From positions 20,673,859 through 20,737,858 of the forward strand of contig OX328099.1 in the NCBI GenBank assembly GCA_946811185.2: a stretch of DNA of 64,000 nucleotides. The letters are read 5' to 3'. This stretch comes from Hippopus hippopus (taxonomy: Eukaryota; Mollusca; Bivalvia; Cardiida; Cardiidae). How positions within the stretch are numbered: position 1 is the stretch's first letter; every line of letters begins with the position of its first letter. The notes under the pieces were generated by a model, which did no database searches, was not told the DNA's origin, and saw only the letters and a program-made list of their open reading frames with translations. The position numbers and the translations under genes were made by a program. Shown here piece after piece: positions 55,976 to 63,656 of this stretch.

Positions 55976-56689
55976 CAAGGATACTATTATCAAACAGAAA
56001 CAATCAGCATTACTCAAAATTTAGCGTGTTACTGCATGGAAAATCACTGTGGCAATTTCTCCTTTCGCCACGATGAAAGTTTAACGGACGTCTTCTTCAA
56101 AAACGGAAAGGAGCCGGTAGAATAGAGCATCGACCTCTCATATCAAAGGTGTCGAGTTCAAATCATGTGATAAGGTGTCTCAATTTTTGGAATTATCTAT
56201 ATCGTGCAGGCGCATAGCCAGACGGAAGCCAGGAAGCCCGGGCTTTCAAATAACATTAAAGCCCCAGTAAAGGCCAAAATATCAAACTAGGTGTCATAAT
56301 ACATTTAAATTTAAATCATACCATTTAAATGTATGGAAAATATTGTGGACATGACCGTCTGTTATCGTGTGGTCAGGCCATATGTTAGTCGCTGGCAGAA
56401 AAAAGAATTTAAAAATCAGGCAAAAAGTAAACAAAAGAGACAGCTACCTAGCACGTTTTAACCTAGTTTTGAAATTAATTTCTCTGTCAGCAACTAGCAC
56501 TTGGACCAACCGTACAATGACAGATTGCCATCTTCACAATAATTTCCATACTTTTAAATGGTATGATATAAATTCAAATGCATTTAAACACCCGCTTTGT
56601 TTACATTTGGCCTTTATTGTTACCTTGACCATCAAAGCATCAAATAAAAGAAATACACTCTCTCAATCAGGAAGAGACACGAAAATTGG
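55976..56689. other. Unassigned; includes a tRNA-like scrap and a shared repeat
   Basis: At 56105-56165 AGCCGGTAGAATAGAGCATC and GTCGAGTTCAAATCATG resemble a tRNA-derived head. 56500-56640 matches the repeat at 24830. No gene supported. Confidence 0.45.
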
Positions 56690-56950
56690 CTTGCAACACG
56701 TCAAAAGGGGCATTCTGGCATTTGCGTAAAGTGTCGTCTCGGATCAGCCTGTGCAGTCCGCGCAGGCTAATCCGAGACGGAACTTAACAACTACATTAGG
56801 TTTTTTTCCTTTGGTAGACTTTCACAAAACAGAAAAATACATAAAAACGGAGTGTCGTTTGGGATTAGCCTGCGCGGACTGCGCAGGCTGATCCGAGACG
56901 ACACTTTCCGCAAATATCCGAATGCCCTTTTTCGCGTGGTGCAGGCCAAA
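56690..56950. mobile_element. MITE family D copy
   Basis: TTGCAACACGTCAAAAGGGG and TTTTTCGCGTGGTGCAGGCC ends; two CGGATCAGCCTG/GCAGGCTGATCCG palindromes. Confidence 0.85.
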
Positions 56951-57019
56951 TCATCTCTATTTCAACATTTCTTTTGTTTGAAAAGAAGATTTATGAATGA
57001 AGGAATGATTGAATGAAGA

Positions 57020-57090
57020 GCGAACGGTGTAGATCAAAGAGCAAACTGCACCTTCTGTGCAGTCTGATCTTGATCGATATTGTCCACACC
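57020..57090. mobile_element. MITE family B core fragment
   Basis: GTGTAGATCAAAGAGCAAAC with GCAGTCTGATCTTGATC. Confidence 0.6.
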
Positions 57091-57324
57091 TATGATAGTC
57101 TGATTTTGTAATACATTGTCTAAAAATTGACAAAGTTGTGTTTGAGTATTTTTGGTGCTAACATCTATTTTATCAGAAAAAAACGGCGAAATAAAGAAGA
57201 AATAAAAGAAGAAAAGATATTTTGGGTTTCATCTTCACTACATTCCTCCATGCCCATGAGTATGCACTTGTTCTGGCACGATTGATGGTGAAGGTTTCAT
57301 GGTAGCAATGCTAGAGAACGCTTA

Positions 57325-57535
57325 ACCCTAAAACTGCTAAGCCCGACTCACTGACCTTTTGCAGACAGTGTAGATCAAGATCAGACTGTACAGAACATGC
57401 AGTCTGATCTTGGATCTACACTGTCCGACAAGGAGATATTTTTCTCCAAAACATGTCTGAAATAACATTATTCAGGTTTTTTCCTGTCGAAATGAAAGTT
57501 TTATTTAACTTGTTTAGCTGGATAAGGGTTGATAT
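57325..57535. mobile_element. MITE family B copy, full length
   Basis: TAACCCTAAAACTGCTAAGC start, perfect hairpin, GCTGGATAAGGGTT end. Confidence 0.9.
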
Positions 57536-57799
57536 AAGTTGTGAAAAATTGTTTTACAATCGATGTAAAATAATTATGTTTAAACTAAATGAAAAAAAAA
57601 AACATAAAGATAAAAACATAATAGTTACCTGTGTATGTAATACGTCACATGTGTCCGATAATAAAATCCAGTGTTTATAGAGGTCGAATAACCTGAATTG
57701 AACTTTTAAAATCGGACGGTAACTGCATTACTAATATACTAGCAGTGACCTTTTATCTTTTTCCATAGCTCCAAGTCAGTGCGATATAGACAGTGTGTA

Positions 57800-57995
57800 T
57801 TTCACGCCGCTTTCAGCATTATTTAAGTCATATCACTGCGACACTGCCCTTGGCTTCACCAGTTCTAGGCTCAGGCTCTGAAATGTCTTGCCTGAGGACA
57901 TTTCCACGAAAAAACCCGTGCTTCCTGTGAGGCTCTAACCGAGGGCCTCCAGGTTGCAAAACCTTCGCTTTACTACCGAGCCACATAGGACCTCG
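57800..57995 (-). mobile_element. SINE (minus)
   Basis: V-like tail at left, head at right ending TACTACCGAGCCACATAGGA. Confidence 0.8.
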
Positions 57996-58520
57996 ACAAA
58001 GAGAGGGAGAGCACACACTGGCAAAGATAAAGAGACGTGGACAAACAAAGAGAAACAGACAGTGTCAGACGGACGGACGGGCGTATTGACCGAGCAGTAG
58101 TTTGAGAGCATTTAAACTGGACTCTTATAAACTTGACAAGAATCGATCCAAAAAAACTTAAACGTAACAAGTTTAGGGGATTGATTGAATTTTCGTTTAT
58201 TTATCGTCGCCACGGGTTGCCCATTCGGGCGACCTATGGAAAGCCATGGCTGTCTTATATCGTTCTTTTACAGTTCATTGCACCGTTGTTGTAATATATT
58301 GTTTCATTACAACTATATATGTAATGAAAACATGTTTATATGGAACCAGCCTTCATTATATTAATCCATAACTTCAATATATTGAACGGAATACTCCATG
58401 TATTAATCTGAAGTAGCATTATATAACATTTGAACAATGTATGCTGACGAGAAAAAGAAACGCTTCATCGGAAACAGACGATAATTTGAATATAAGAAAA
58501 CCTTTCGGAGAAAGCAAATA
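57996..58520. other. No gene seen
   Basis: Upstream of the Tc1-like fragment; a CGGACGGACGGGCG run near 58067. No terminal repeat of the Tc1 element could be identified. Confidence 0.4.
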
Positions 58521-58739
58521 ATGCATACATATATATTCGCCGACAAACCTAGCCAACATGAAATCGAATCGATTTGCTTTATCCAAAAGCTAAGCCCAAG
58601 CTTATGTGCACGGCTTGCTCGTGAAGCTCTTTGTCATGAACCACGTGGTCTTGCTTATCAAAATTACAGAGGTACATGTATTCAACGATACAGAACCCGA
58701 GTACCAGCGATTTTTTTCGAAAACCGTCGTTTTCTCAAA

Positions 58740-59162
58740 ATGCCGAGATTAAATGCTGAAGAAAGGGCTCGATGTATGGCCATGTTGGAGTGTGGTCTTA
58801 CCCAAGATCAGGTTGCGAGACGTTTTAACGAGGCTAGGTCCACAATTGTGCGTCTCGTTCAACGGGTCAGGGTGACAGGAACAACTGCAGATAGGCCGAG
58901 GTCAGGCGCACCACGTGTGACGTCAGTGAGACAGGATAATTATATCCGTCAACGTCACCTACGTGACAGATTTTTGACGGCGGAATCAACGTCACCTTTA
59001 TTGGTGGGTAACCGAGGGGAGCCTATTAGTCGGTTCACTGTAAGAAATCGACTGTTGCCCCGTGGGTTACGCTGTCGTAGACCATTACGTTGTCCAGTGT
59101 TGACGGCTTGTCATCGTCACCGACGGCTTGAATGGGCTCGAAATCACAGAGGACAGCAGTAG
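58740..59162 (+). pseudogene. Tc1-like transposase, N-terminal half only
   Basis: From MPRLNAEERARCMAMLECGL (58740) the frame gives the bipartite helix-turn-helix DNA-binding region of Tc1 transposases: GLTQDQVARRFNEARSTIVR, then TADRPRSGAPRVTS (the GRP-type linker) and a second helix set ending LTACHRHRRLEWARNH. The frame stops at residue 140, exactly where the catalytic DDE domain should begin, so it cannot transpose. The open frame extends 73 codons upstream (to 58521) without similarity. Right of the break the sequence is unrelated and starts with an inverted repeat (59171-59216). Confidence 0.85.
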
Positions 59163-59170
59163 TATAGGGA

Positions 59171-59216
59171 GTCTCTTTTGACGTCTGACATGCCTGGTCA
59201 GACGTCCCAAAGAGAC
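59171..59216. repeat. Inverted repeat at the Tc1 break
   Basis: GACGTCTGAC (59180-59189) and GTCAGACGTC (59197-59206) pair exactly; outer GTCTCTTTT and CAAAGAGAC extend the stem. Confidence 0.8.
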
Positions 59217-59460
59217 GTCCCTGAGAGCCCTACGTTGCCTACCCTACAGAAAGTTTGTCCCCAGTTTGCCTACCCTGAAAGAATTTGCATTATATCACTT
59301 CTACAAAAATGCCCAAAAAATACCCAGGGTCTCTACCCTGAGAGGGTTTCAGGATTCAAAATGGCGGACTTTTGAGCTCTGTCGGTTTGGCACTCTGGGG
59401 ATAAAGCCCTCTCAGGGTAGAGTAAACGATAAAATCCAAGAATCCGCATGAAAATGTTAC
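59217..59460. other. Unassigned, TACCCTGAGAG repeats
   Basis: TCTACCCTGAGAGGG (59332) and CCTCTCAGGGTAGA (59409) are inverted. AAAATGGCGGACTTTT (YY1-like) lies at 59358. No ORF supported. Confidence 0.5.
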
Positions 59461-59499
59461 TATAAATAGAACATTTATTGTCCACCAAGGGGAACCCAG

Positions 59500-59700
59500 C
59501 CTAACCATTGAGTTGGACTTGGACTTTTTTACTCTATGAATGATTTCTCTAAAAGACTGAGTACTGAGTTGGACTTAGTCTTTTTCTGCAATTATGAATG
59601 ATTTCTCTAAAAGACTGAGCGCTGGGTTGGACTTAGTCTTTTTCTGAGTTTTTTACTCTCTGGAGTGTAACTCTCTGGGGTGTAACTCTTTTGGAGTGTA
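59500..59700 (-). repeat. Left copy of the cassette 3' flank repeat
   Basis: TTGGACTTAGTCTTTTTCTG units and GGAGTGTAACTC triplication closely match 61905-62000, so the distal 3' flanks of cassettes A and B share one origin. Confidence 0.85.
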
Positions 59701-60260
59701 ACTCTTTTAAAAGAAAGAAGTTTGACAATTTGAAGAAATGACAATTTTGAAGAAAGATAGAACTTTCGTGGTAATGGTTAGTCCTGAAAAGGACTGTTGG
59801 GTTAGCTCTGAAAAGAGCTGTGACAATTTGAAGAAATGACAACTTGAAGATAGAACTTTCGTCTGACAACTTGAAGATAGAACTTTCGTCTGGCATCTTG
59901 AAGATAGATCTTTCATGGTAAATGGTTAGTCCTGAAAAGGACTGTTGGGTTAGCTCTGAAAAGAGCTGTGACAATTTGAAGAAATGACAACTTGAAGATA
60001 GAACTTTCGTCTGACAGCTTGAAGATAGAACTTTCGTCTGGCATCTTGAAGATAGATCTTTCGTGGTAGATGGTTAGTCCTGAAAAGGACTGTTGGGTTA
60101 GCTCTGAAAAGAGCTGTGACAATTTGAAGGAATGTCAACTTGAAGATAGAACTTTCGTCTGACAACTTGAAGATAGAACTTTCGTCTGACAATTTGAAGA
60201 AATGACAATTTGAAGAAAAGATAGAACTTACGTCTGACAATTTGAAGAAAGGTAGATCTT
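59701..60260 (-). repeat. Tandem array of histone-type 3' ends
   Basis: About 3.5 units of ~150 bp. Each unit carries, on the minus strand, AGCTCTTTTCAGAGCT and AGTCCTTTTCAGGACT hairpins and, in most units, ACCACGAAAGATC followed by several GACGAAAGTTC words. Hairpins: 60115-60100, 60091-60076, 59967-59952, 59943-59928, 59819-59804, 59795-59780. Frames through the array stay open by chance and are not called. Confidence 0.9.
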
Positions 60261-60275
60261 TCGTGGTAGATGGTT

Positions 60276-60291
60276 AGCCCTGAAAAGGGCT
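60276..60291 (-). terminator. Histone-type 3' stem-loop of ORF A
   Basis: AGCCCTTTTCAGGGCT on the minus strand: 6-bp stem, UUUC loop, second pair G-C. 3' flank AACCATCTACCACGAAAGA resembles ACCA plus the downstream CAAGAAAGA element of invertebrate histone genes. It begins 42 nt after the ORF A stop. Confidence 0.8.
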
Positions 60292-60298
60292 GTTGGGT

Positions 60299-60313
60299 GT
60301 CCCTAAAAGGGAC
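60299..60313 (-). terminator. Second, variant stem-loop of ORF A
   Basis: GTCCCTTTTAGGGAC with 3' flank ACCCA; the loop is one base short. 20 nt after the stop. Confidence 0.6.
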
Positions 60314-60333
60314 CTGGTTTGGAGGTTGTGTTT

Positions 60334-60555
60334 TTAAGCACAACCTCCAACCTTTCTGCAGGCTGGGCAGCTACTCGCTGCCCGCCTCTTTAACCTTTTT
60401 AGCTGCTGCTCATCTAAATCAAACTTCAGCGAGAACGGTGGCTCGTTGTCACTATCCCAATTCTCGGTAGATGGTACAACAATCTTCTCCTTTTTTTCTT
60501 TCGCTGACAACTGGGCAAGCTCCCAGAAATCCATATTCCTCAATGCACACTCCAT
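60334..60555 (-). CDS. ORF A, small acidic-basic protein with C-terminal CPxC motif
   Basis: 73 codons, intronless, unrecognised. MECALRNMDFWELAQLSAKE begins the protein. A mid region WDSDNEPPFSLKFDLDEQQL is acidic, then KRLKRRAASS is basic, and it ends CPACRKVGGCA, four cysteines that could hold one zinc. The ATG lies about 50 nt downstream of a TATAAAA box. Two stem-loops follow the stop at 20 and 42 nt. Open frame is intact. No family can be named; a host S-phase gene or a gene of an integrated element both fit. Confidence 0.65.
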   Translation of the reverse strand: MECALRNMDFWELAQLSAKEKKEKIVVPSTENWDSDNEPPFSLKFDLDEQQLKRLKRRAASSCPACRKVGGCA

Positions 60556-60605
60556 TTTGGCTGTAAGTCGAAGAAAATGAACGATGTGCGGGAAATAACG
60601 CTGGG

Positions 60606-60720
60606 TTTTATAGCTTTTCAGACGGATTGAACTAGTTGACCCATGACGTCATTTTCTCCTATGTTTTTCCCGCGTCGGCGTTTCATGCTGTTTTGACTCC
60701 AAATTAATGTTATCCAATCA
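60606..60720 (-). promoter_or_regulatory. Promoter of ORF A (TATA, CRE, E2F-type, CCAAT)
   Basis: Minus-strand order toward the gene: CCAAT at 60714-60718 (plus orientation), AGCATGAAACG (60689-60679), GCGGGAAA (60673-60666), TGACGTCA (60651-60644), TATAAAA (60612-60606). The same order and spacing recur at ORF B. Confidence 0.75.
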
Positions 60721-60892
60721 GAAGCAGCGTTTTATTTCTAATGCTAAATGTTTTATTGTTAACCAATCTATAGTTTTGTTACATTTTGTTGTTCGGGGTT
60801 AGAAAAAACTAGAGTTTGACTGTCCTATGACTTTTTTGATTATGAGTCTTCTGACAAAAAATGAAAAGAAAGATATTTTATTGAAGATGGTT

Positions 60893-60908
60893 AACACTGA
60901 AAAGGGCT
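60893..60908 (-). terminator. Degenerate stem-loop of a lost cassette
   Basis: AGCCCTTTTCAGTGTT on the minus strand: the 5' arm is intact, the 3' arm mutated. It lies at the position that in cassette C/B holds the intact hairpin of the upstream gene. Confidence 0.55.
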
Positions 60909-60911
60909 GTT

Positions 60912-61150
60912 TTTGTACAGAATACATTTTTTTATCCTCCACTCTTTCCTTCGATTGATTCCATTCTATTTAGCATTTTTTATTAGATGGACAATTTCAT
61001 ACCTGATATATTTGAAACGTTCTCTTTCTTCTAACCAGAAGAACAATGAGAGGAAAAAAATGTCAATCCACACATTATGGGATACTGACTCAGCTTTTAC
61101 GAAAAGTTAATGGTGAATGAGAAAAAATTAATCAAGAGTTTAGTGTTTTA
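60912..61150. other. Unassigned; expected site of the lost cassette ORF
   Basis: No coding frame on the minus strand where an ORF should precede the degenerate stem-loop. Confidence 0.4.
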
Positions 61151-61159
61151 TATGTGTAA

Positions 61160-62000
61160 TGGGTCACTTTTTAGTTTTTTCAGCCTATGAATGATTTTTT
61201 CTCTAAAAGCTTGAGTACTGAGTTGGACTTAGACTTTTTTCTGCATCTATGAATGATTTTTTCTCTCTAATTGTCTGACCATTGAGTTGAACTTAGCTTT
61301 TTTCATTCTATGAATGAATTCTCTTTTCTAATTGCCTAATCATTTAGTTGAACTTAGACTTTTTTACCCTATGAATGATTTTTCTAAAAGACTGAGTACT
61401 GAGTTGGACTTAGTCTTTTTCTGCAATTATGGATGATTTCTCTTTCTAAATGCCTAACCATTGAGTTGAACTTAGTTTTTTCTGCATCTATGGATGATTT
61501 TCTCTTTCTAAAAGGAATTTTCCCTATATCAGTGAGTTGGACTTAGCTTTTTTCATTCTATGAATGAATTCTCTTTTCTAATTGCCTAATCATTGAGTTG
61601 AACTTAGACTTTTTTACCCTATGAATGATTTTTCTAAAAGACTGAGTACTGAGTTGGACTTAGTCTTTTTCTGCAATTATGGATGATTTCTCTTTTCTAA
61701 TTGCCTAATCATTTAGTTGAACTTAGACTTTTTTACCCTATGAATGATTTTTCTAAAAGACTGAGTACTGAGTTGGACTTAGTCTTTTTCTGCAATTATG
61801 GATGATTTCTCTTTCTAAATGCCTAACCATTGAGTTGAACTTAGACTTTTTTACCCTATGAATGATTTGTCTTTTCTAAAAGGAATTTGTCCCTATATCA
61901 CTGAGTTGGACTTAGTCTTTTTCTGAGTTTTTTTTACTCTTTGGAGTGTAACTCTCTGGAGTGTAACTCTTTGGAGTGTAACTCTTCTAAAAGAAAGAAG
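61160..62000 (-). repeat. TTGGACTTAGTCTTTTTC repeat array
   Basis: About nine units. Each has AAAAGACTGAG, TTGGACTTAG and AGTCTTTTTCTG, so AAAAGACT pairs with AGTCTTTT in most units. Unit spacing varies (40-110 bp). The right end carries GGAGTGTAACTC repeats. Confidence 0.85.
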
Positions 62001-62056
62001 TTTTGACAATTTGAAGAAATGACAATTTGAAGATAGAACTTTCCTGGTAAATGGTT

Positions 62057-62072
62057 AGCCCTGAAAAGGGCT
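62057..62072 (-). terminator. Histone-type 3' stem-loop of ORF B
   Basis: AGCCCTTTTCAGGGCT with 5' flank TAAAAAC and 3' flank AACCATTTACCAGGAAAGTT; begins 32 nt after the stop. Confidence 0.8.
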
Positions 62073-62104
62073 GTTTTTAGAGAAGGACTAATTTTTGAAA
62101 ATGT

Positions 62105-62419
62105 TTATTCAGTATCAGTCGAATCACTGTCTAACTCAGCCCTTTCAGCGGCGATTTGCTCGCGGAAAAGACGGTCTAACTGCTCACTTTTTGTATTAGC
62201 ATACTGAAAATACATTTCAAGTGTACCTTCAATGATCATTTCCTTCATCCGAAGGTTATAACAGAACACCCTGTTATTAGCAAGCTGAGCTCTCTCATGA
62301 CGCTTTCTTACTTCGGCTAAGCGTTGTTTAAGCAAATCGATCTGCCTCCTTGCTCTTATTAACTATCGCTCGGCATCCATCCAGGTGAAGCGTCTGGCGA
62401 GTGATGGTCTTGAAGCCAT
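62105..62419 (-). pseudogene. ORF B, coiled-coil-like protein with one in-frame stop
   Basis: From the ATG at 62419 (MASRPSLARRF) the frame reads 18 codons, meets TAG at 62365-62363, then stays open for 85 codons to the TGA at 62107-62105. The part after the stop is rich in charged residues and Leu (LAEVRKRHERAQ, MKEMIIEGTLEMYFQY, RLFREQIAAERAELDSDSTD), so a helical, possibly coiled-coil protein. No family recognised. TATA box 39 nt upstream of the ATG and a stem-loop after the stop frame it as a cassette. Either it is dead, or the TAG is read through, or translation starts downstream (next in-frame ATG is well inside). Confidence 0.6.
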
Positions 62420-62457
62420 TGTGAAAAATGAAATGTATAGAAAATATATCGCAGAGA

Positions 62458-62570
62458 TTTATAGCTTTTCAGACGGATTGAACTAGTTGACATATGACGT
62501 CATTTTCTCCTATGTTTTTCCCGCGTCGGCGTTTCATGCTGTTTTGACTCCAAATTAATGTTGTCCAATC
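62458..62570 (-). promoter_or_regulatory. Promoter of ORF B, near-identical to that of ORF A
   Basis: CCAAT 62565-62569 (plus orientation), AGCATGAAACG (62540-62530), GCGGGAAA (62524-62517), TGACGTCA (62502-62495), TATAAAT (62463-62457). About 95% identical to the ORF A promoter over ~120 bp by eye. Confidence 0.75.
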
Positions 62571-62753
62571 AGAATCAGCGTTTTATTTCTAATACTAAAT
62601 GTTTTATTGTTGACCAGCCCGTGGCTTTGTTGCATTTTTTCTTGTTTGGGGATAGAAAAAACTAGAGTTTGACTATTCTATGACTTTTTTTTATTGTAAA
62701 TCTTTTGAGTTTTGACAATTTGAAAAAAGATAGAACTTTCGTGGTAGATGGGT

Positions 62754-62769
62754 AGCCCTGAAAAGGGCT
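62754..62769 (-). terminator. Histone-type 3' stem-loop of ORF C
   Basis: AGCCCTTTTCAGGGCT, 3' flank ACCCATCTACCACGAAAGTT: the closest match to the histone consensus flank ACCCA. Begins 52 nt after the stop. Confidence 0.8.
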
Positions 62770-62821
62770 GTTTTGTTTTGGAGGCTGTGTTTTTTTCGTC
62801 TCACGTTGTTTTTTTCCACTT

Positions 62822-63127
62822 CTAATGACAGCATCCGAAATTCGCTTGACAAATGGGGCATGCTTCAACTCTTTTTCTGATCACCATTGTCCCATTACCG
62901 AAAGTAATCTTCCTCCCAAATTCAATATCAACCAAAATGATGTCAGGCATTGTCTTTAGAAATAGTTGAAGTAATCTTTCGCCGAGATCTTTGTATGGCT
63001 GTATTATACGTTGTAGTTGGTTTTGTTCCTCCTCTCCTACGAAATGAGTGTTTAGTTGTAATAACTGTTGACCTGCATTTAGATATTCTTGGAGAGGCTC
63101 ACGTAGTTGATGATTTACCTCCTCCAT
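62822..63127 (-). CDS. ORF C, 101-aa protein with C-terminal CPxC motif
   Basis: Intronless, unrecognised. First ATG in frame is 63127 (MEEVNHQLREPLQEYLNAGQ); the frame is open a little further upstream but has no other ATG. Residues 1-60 look helical (QQLLQLNTHF, IIQPYKDLGERLLQLFLK), then a strand-like DIILVDIEFGRKITFGNG, and the tail is VEACPICQANFGCCH with four cysteines and a final His. The tail resembles that of ORF A (CPxCxxxxGxC). TATAAAG lies at 63225-63219, 92 nt before the ATG. Intact. Confidence 0.65.
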   Translation of the reverse strand: MEEVNHQLREPLQEYLNAGQQLLQLNTHFVGEEEQNQLQRIIQPYKDLGERLLQLFLKTMPDIILVDIEFGRKITFGNGTMVIRKRVEACPICQANFGCCH

Positions 63128-63218
63128 ATTGATATTGCTTCCGAATATTGACACTGCTTTTGAAGTGATCGTTAGCTGAGAGTCAAAGAAATGGTGATTG
63201 TATGAAAATATCGCTAGG

Positions 63219-63307
63219 CTTTATACGTTTACAGAGGATCGAAAATTCTTAAAGAGCACGGACCTGGCGGAAAGCACATACATTTTTCCCATGCTACGTT
63301 TCATGCT
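63219..63307 (-). promoter_or_regulatory. Promoter of ORF C
   Basis: TATAAAG (63225-63219) followed by CCTAGCG as at the other two genes (CCCAGCG, TCTCTGCG). AGCATGAAACG (63307-63297) and GGGAAAAA (63290-63283) recur in the same order as in A and B, but CRE and CCAAT are absent. Confidence 0.6.
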
Positions 63308-63329
63308 AATATAGCAAAAAATGTAGACA

Positions 63330-63656
63330 GAGCAAGTCTTGGGGAAAAACAGAATAAAGAGCTCTATTGTTTTTTGAACTTTTATTTATTAAACTTTTAT
63401 TTACTGAACAGAACTAAACAATGAAACATTTTTTGCAATGCATCATAAAAATTTTCTTGACAATGAAAAAATTTCTTGACAATGAAAAAATTCACAAGGA
63501 AACATTTTTACAATACAGCATAAAAACAATTTCTTAACAATGAAAAAAAATCACACTGAAATATTTTTTCACAATGATTTATTCACAATGAAAAAAATCA
63601 CACTGAAATATTTTTTCGCAATGAATTATTTACAATGAATTATTCGCAATTAATTT
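63330..63656 (-). promoter_or_regulatory. Probable 3' UTR of ORF D with AATAAA
   Basis: Minus-strand AATAAA occurs twice at 63408-63380. Short CATTGTGAA / TTTCATTG repeats fill 63420-63640. No stem-loop of the histone type is seen, unlike the three neighbouring genes. Confidence 0.5.

Noticed and set aside
56367..56729. 120-codon plus-strand frame
   Set aside because: Spans an interspersed repeat also present at 24830 and ends inside a family D MITE.
59701..60291. Histone gene remnants as the source of the stem-loops
   Set aside because: No H2A, H2B, H3, H4 or H1 peptide found in any frame nearby; the hairpins follow other ORFs at regular distance.
59633..60343. Overlapping minus-strand frames with repeated KVLSSSCQ-type peptides
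   Set aside because: They read through the tandem array of stem-loops and CGAAAG elements downstream of ORF A; no TATA or start context of their own.
62662..62868. 68-codon minus-strand frame overlapping the end of ORF C
   Set aside because: Shifted frame across the ORF C stop, stem-loop and spacer; ORF C has the better start and promoter.
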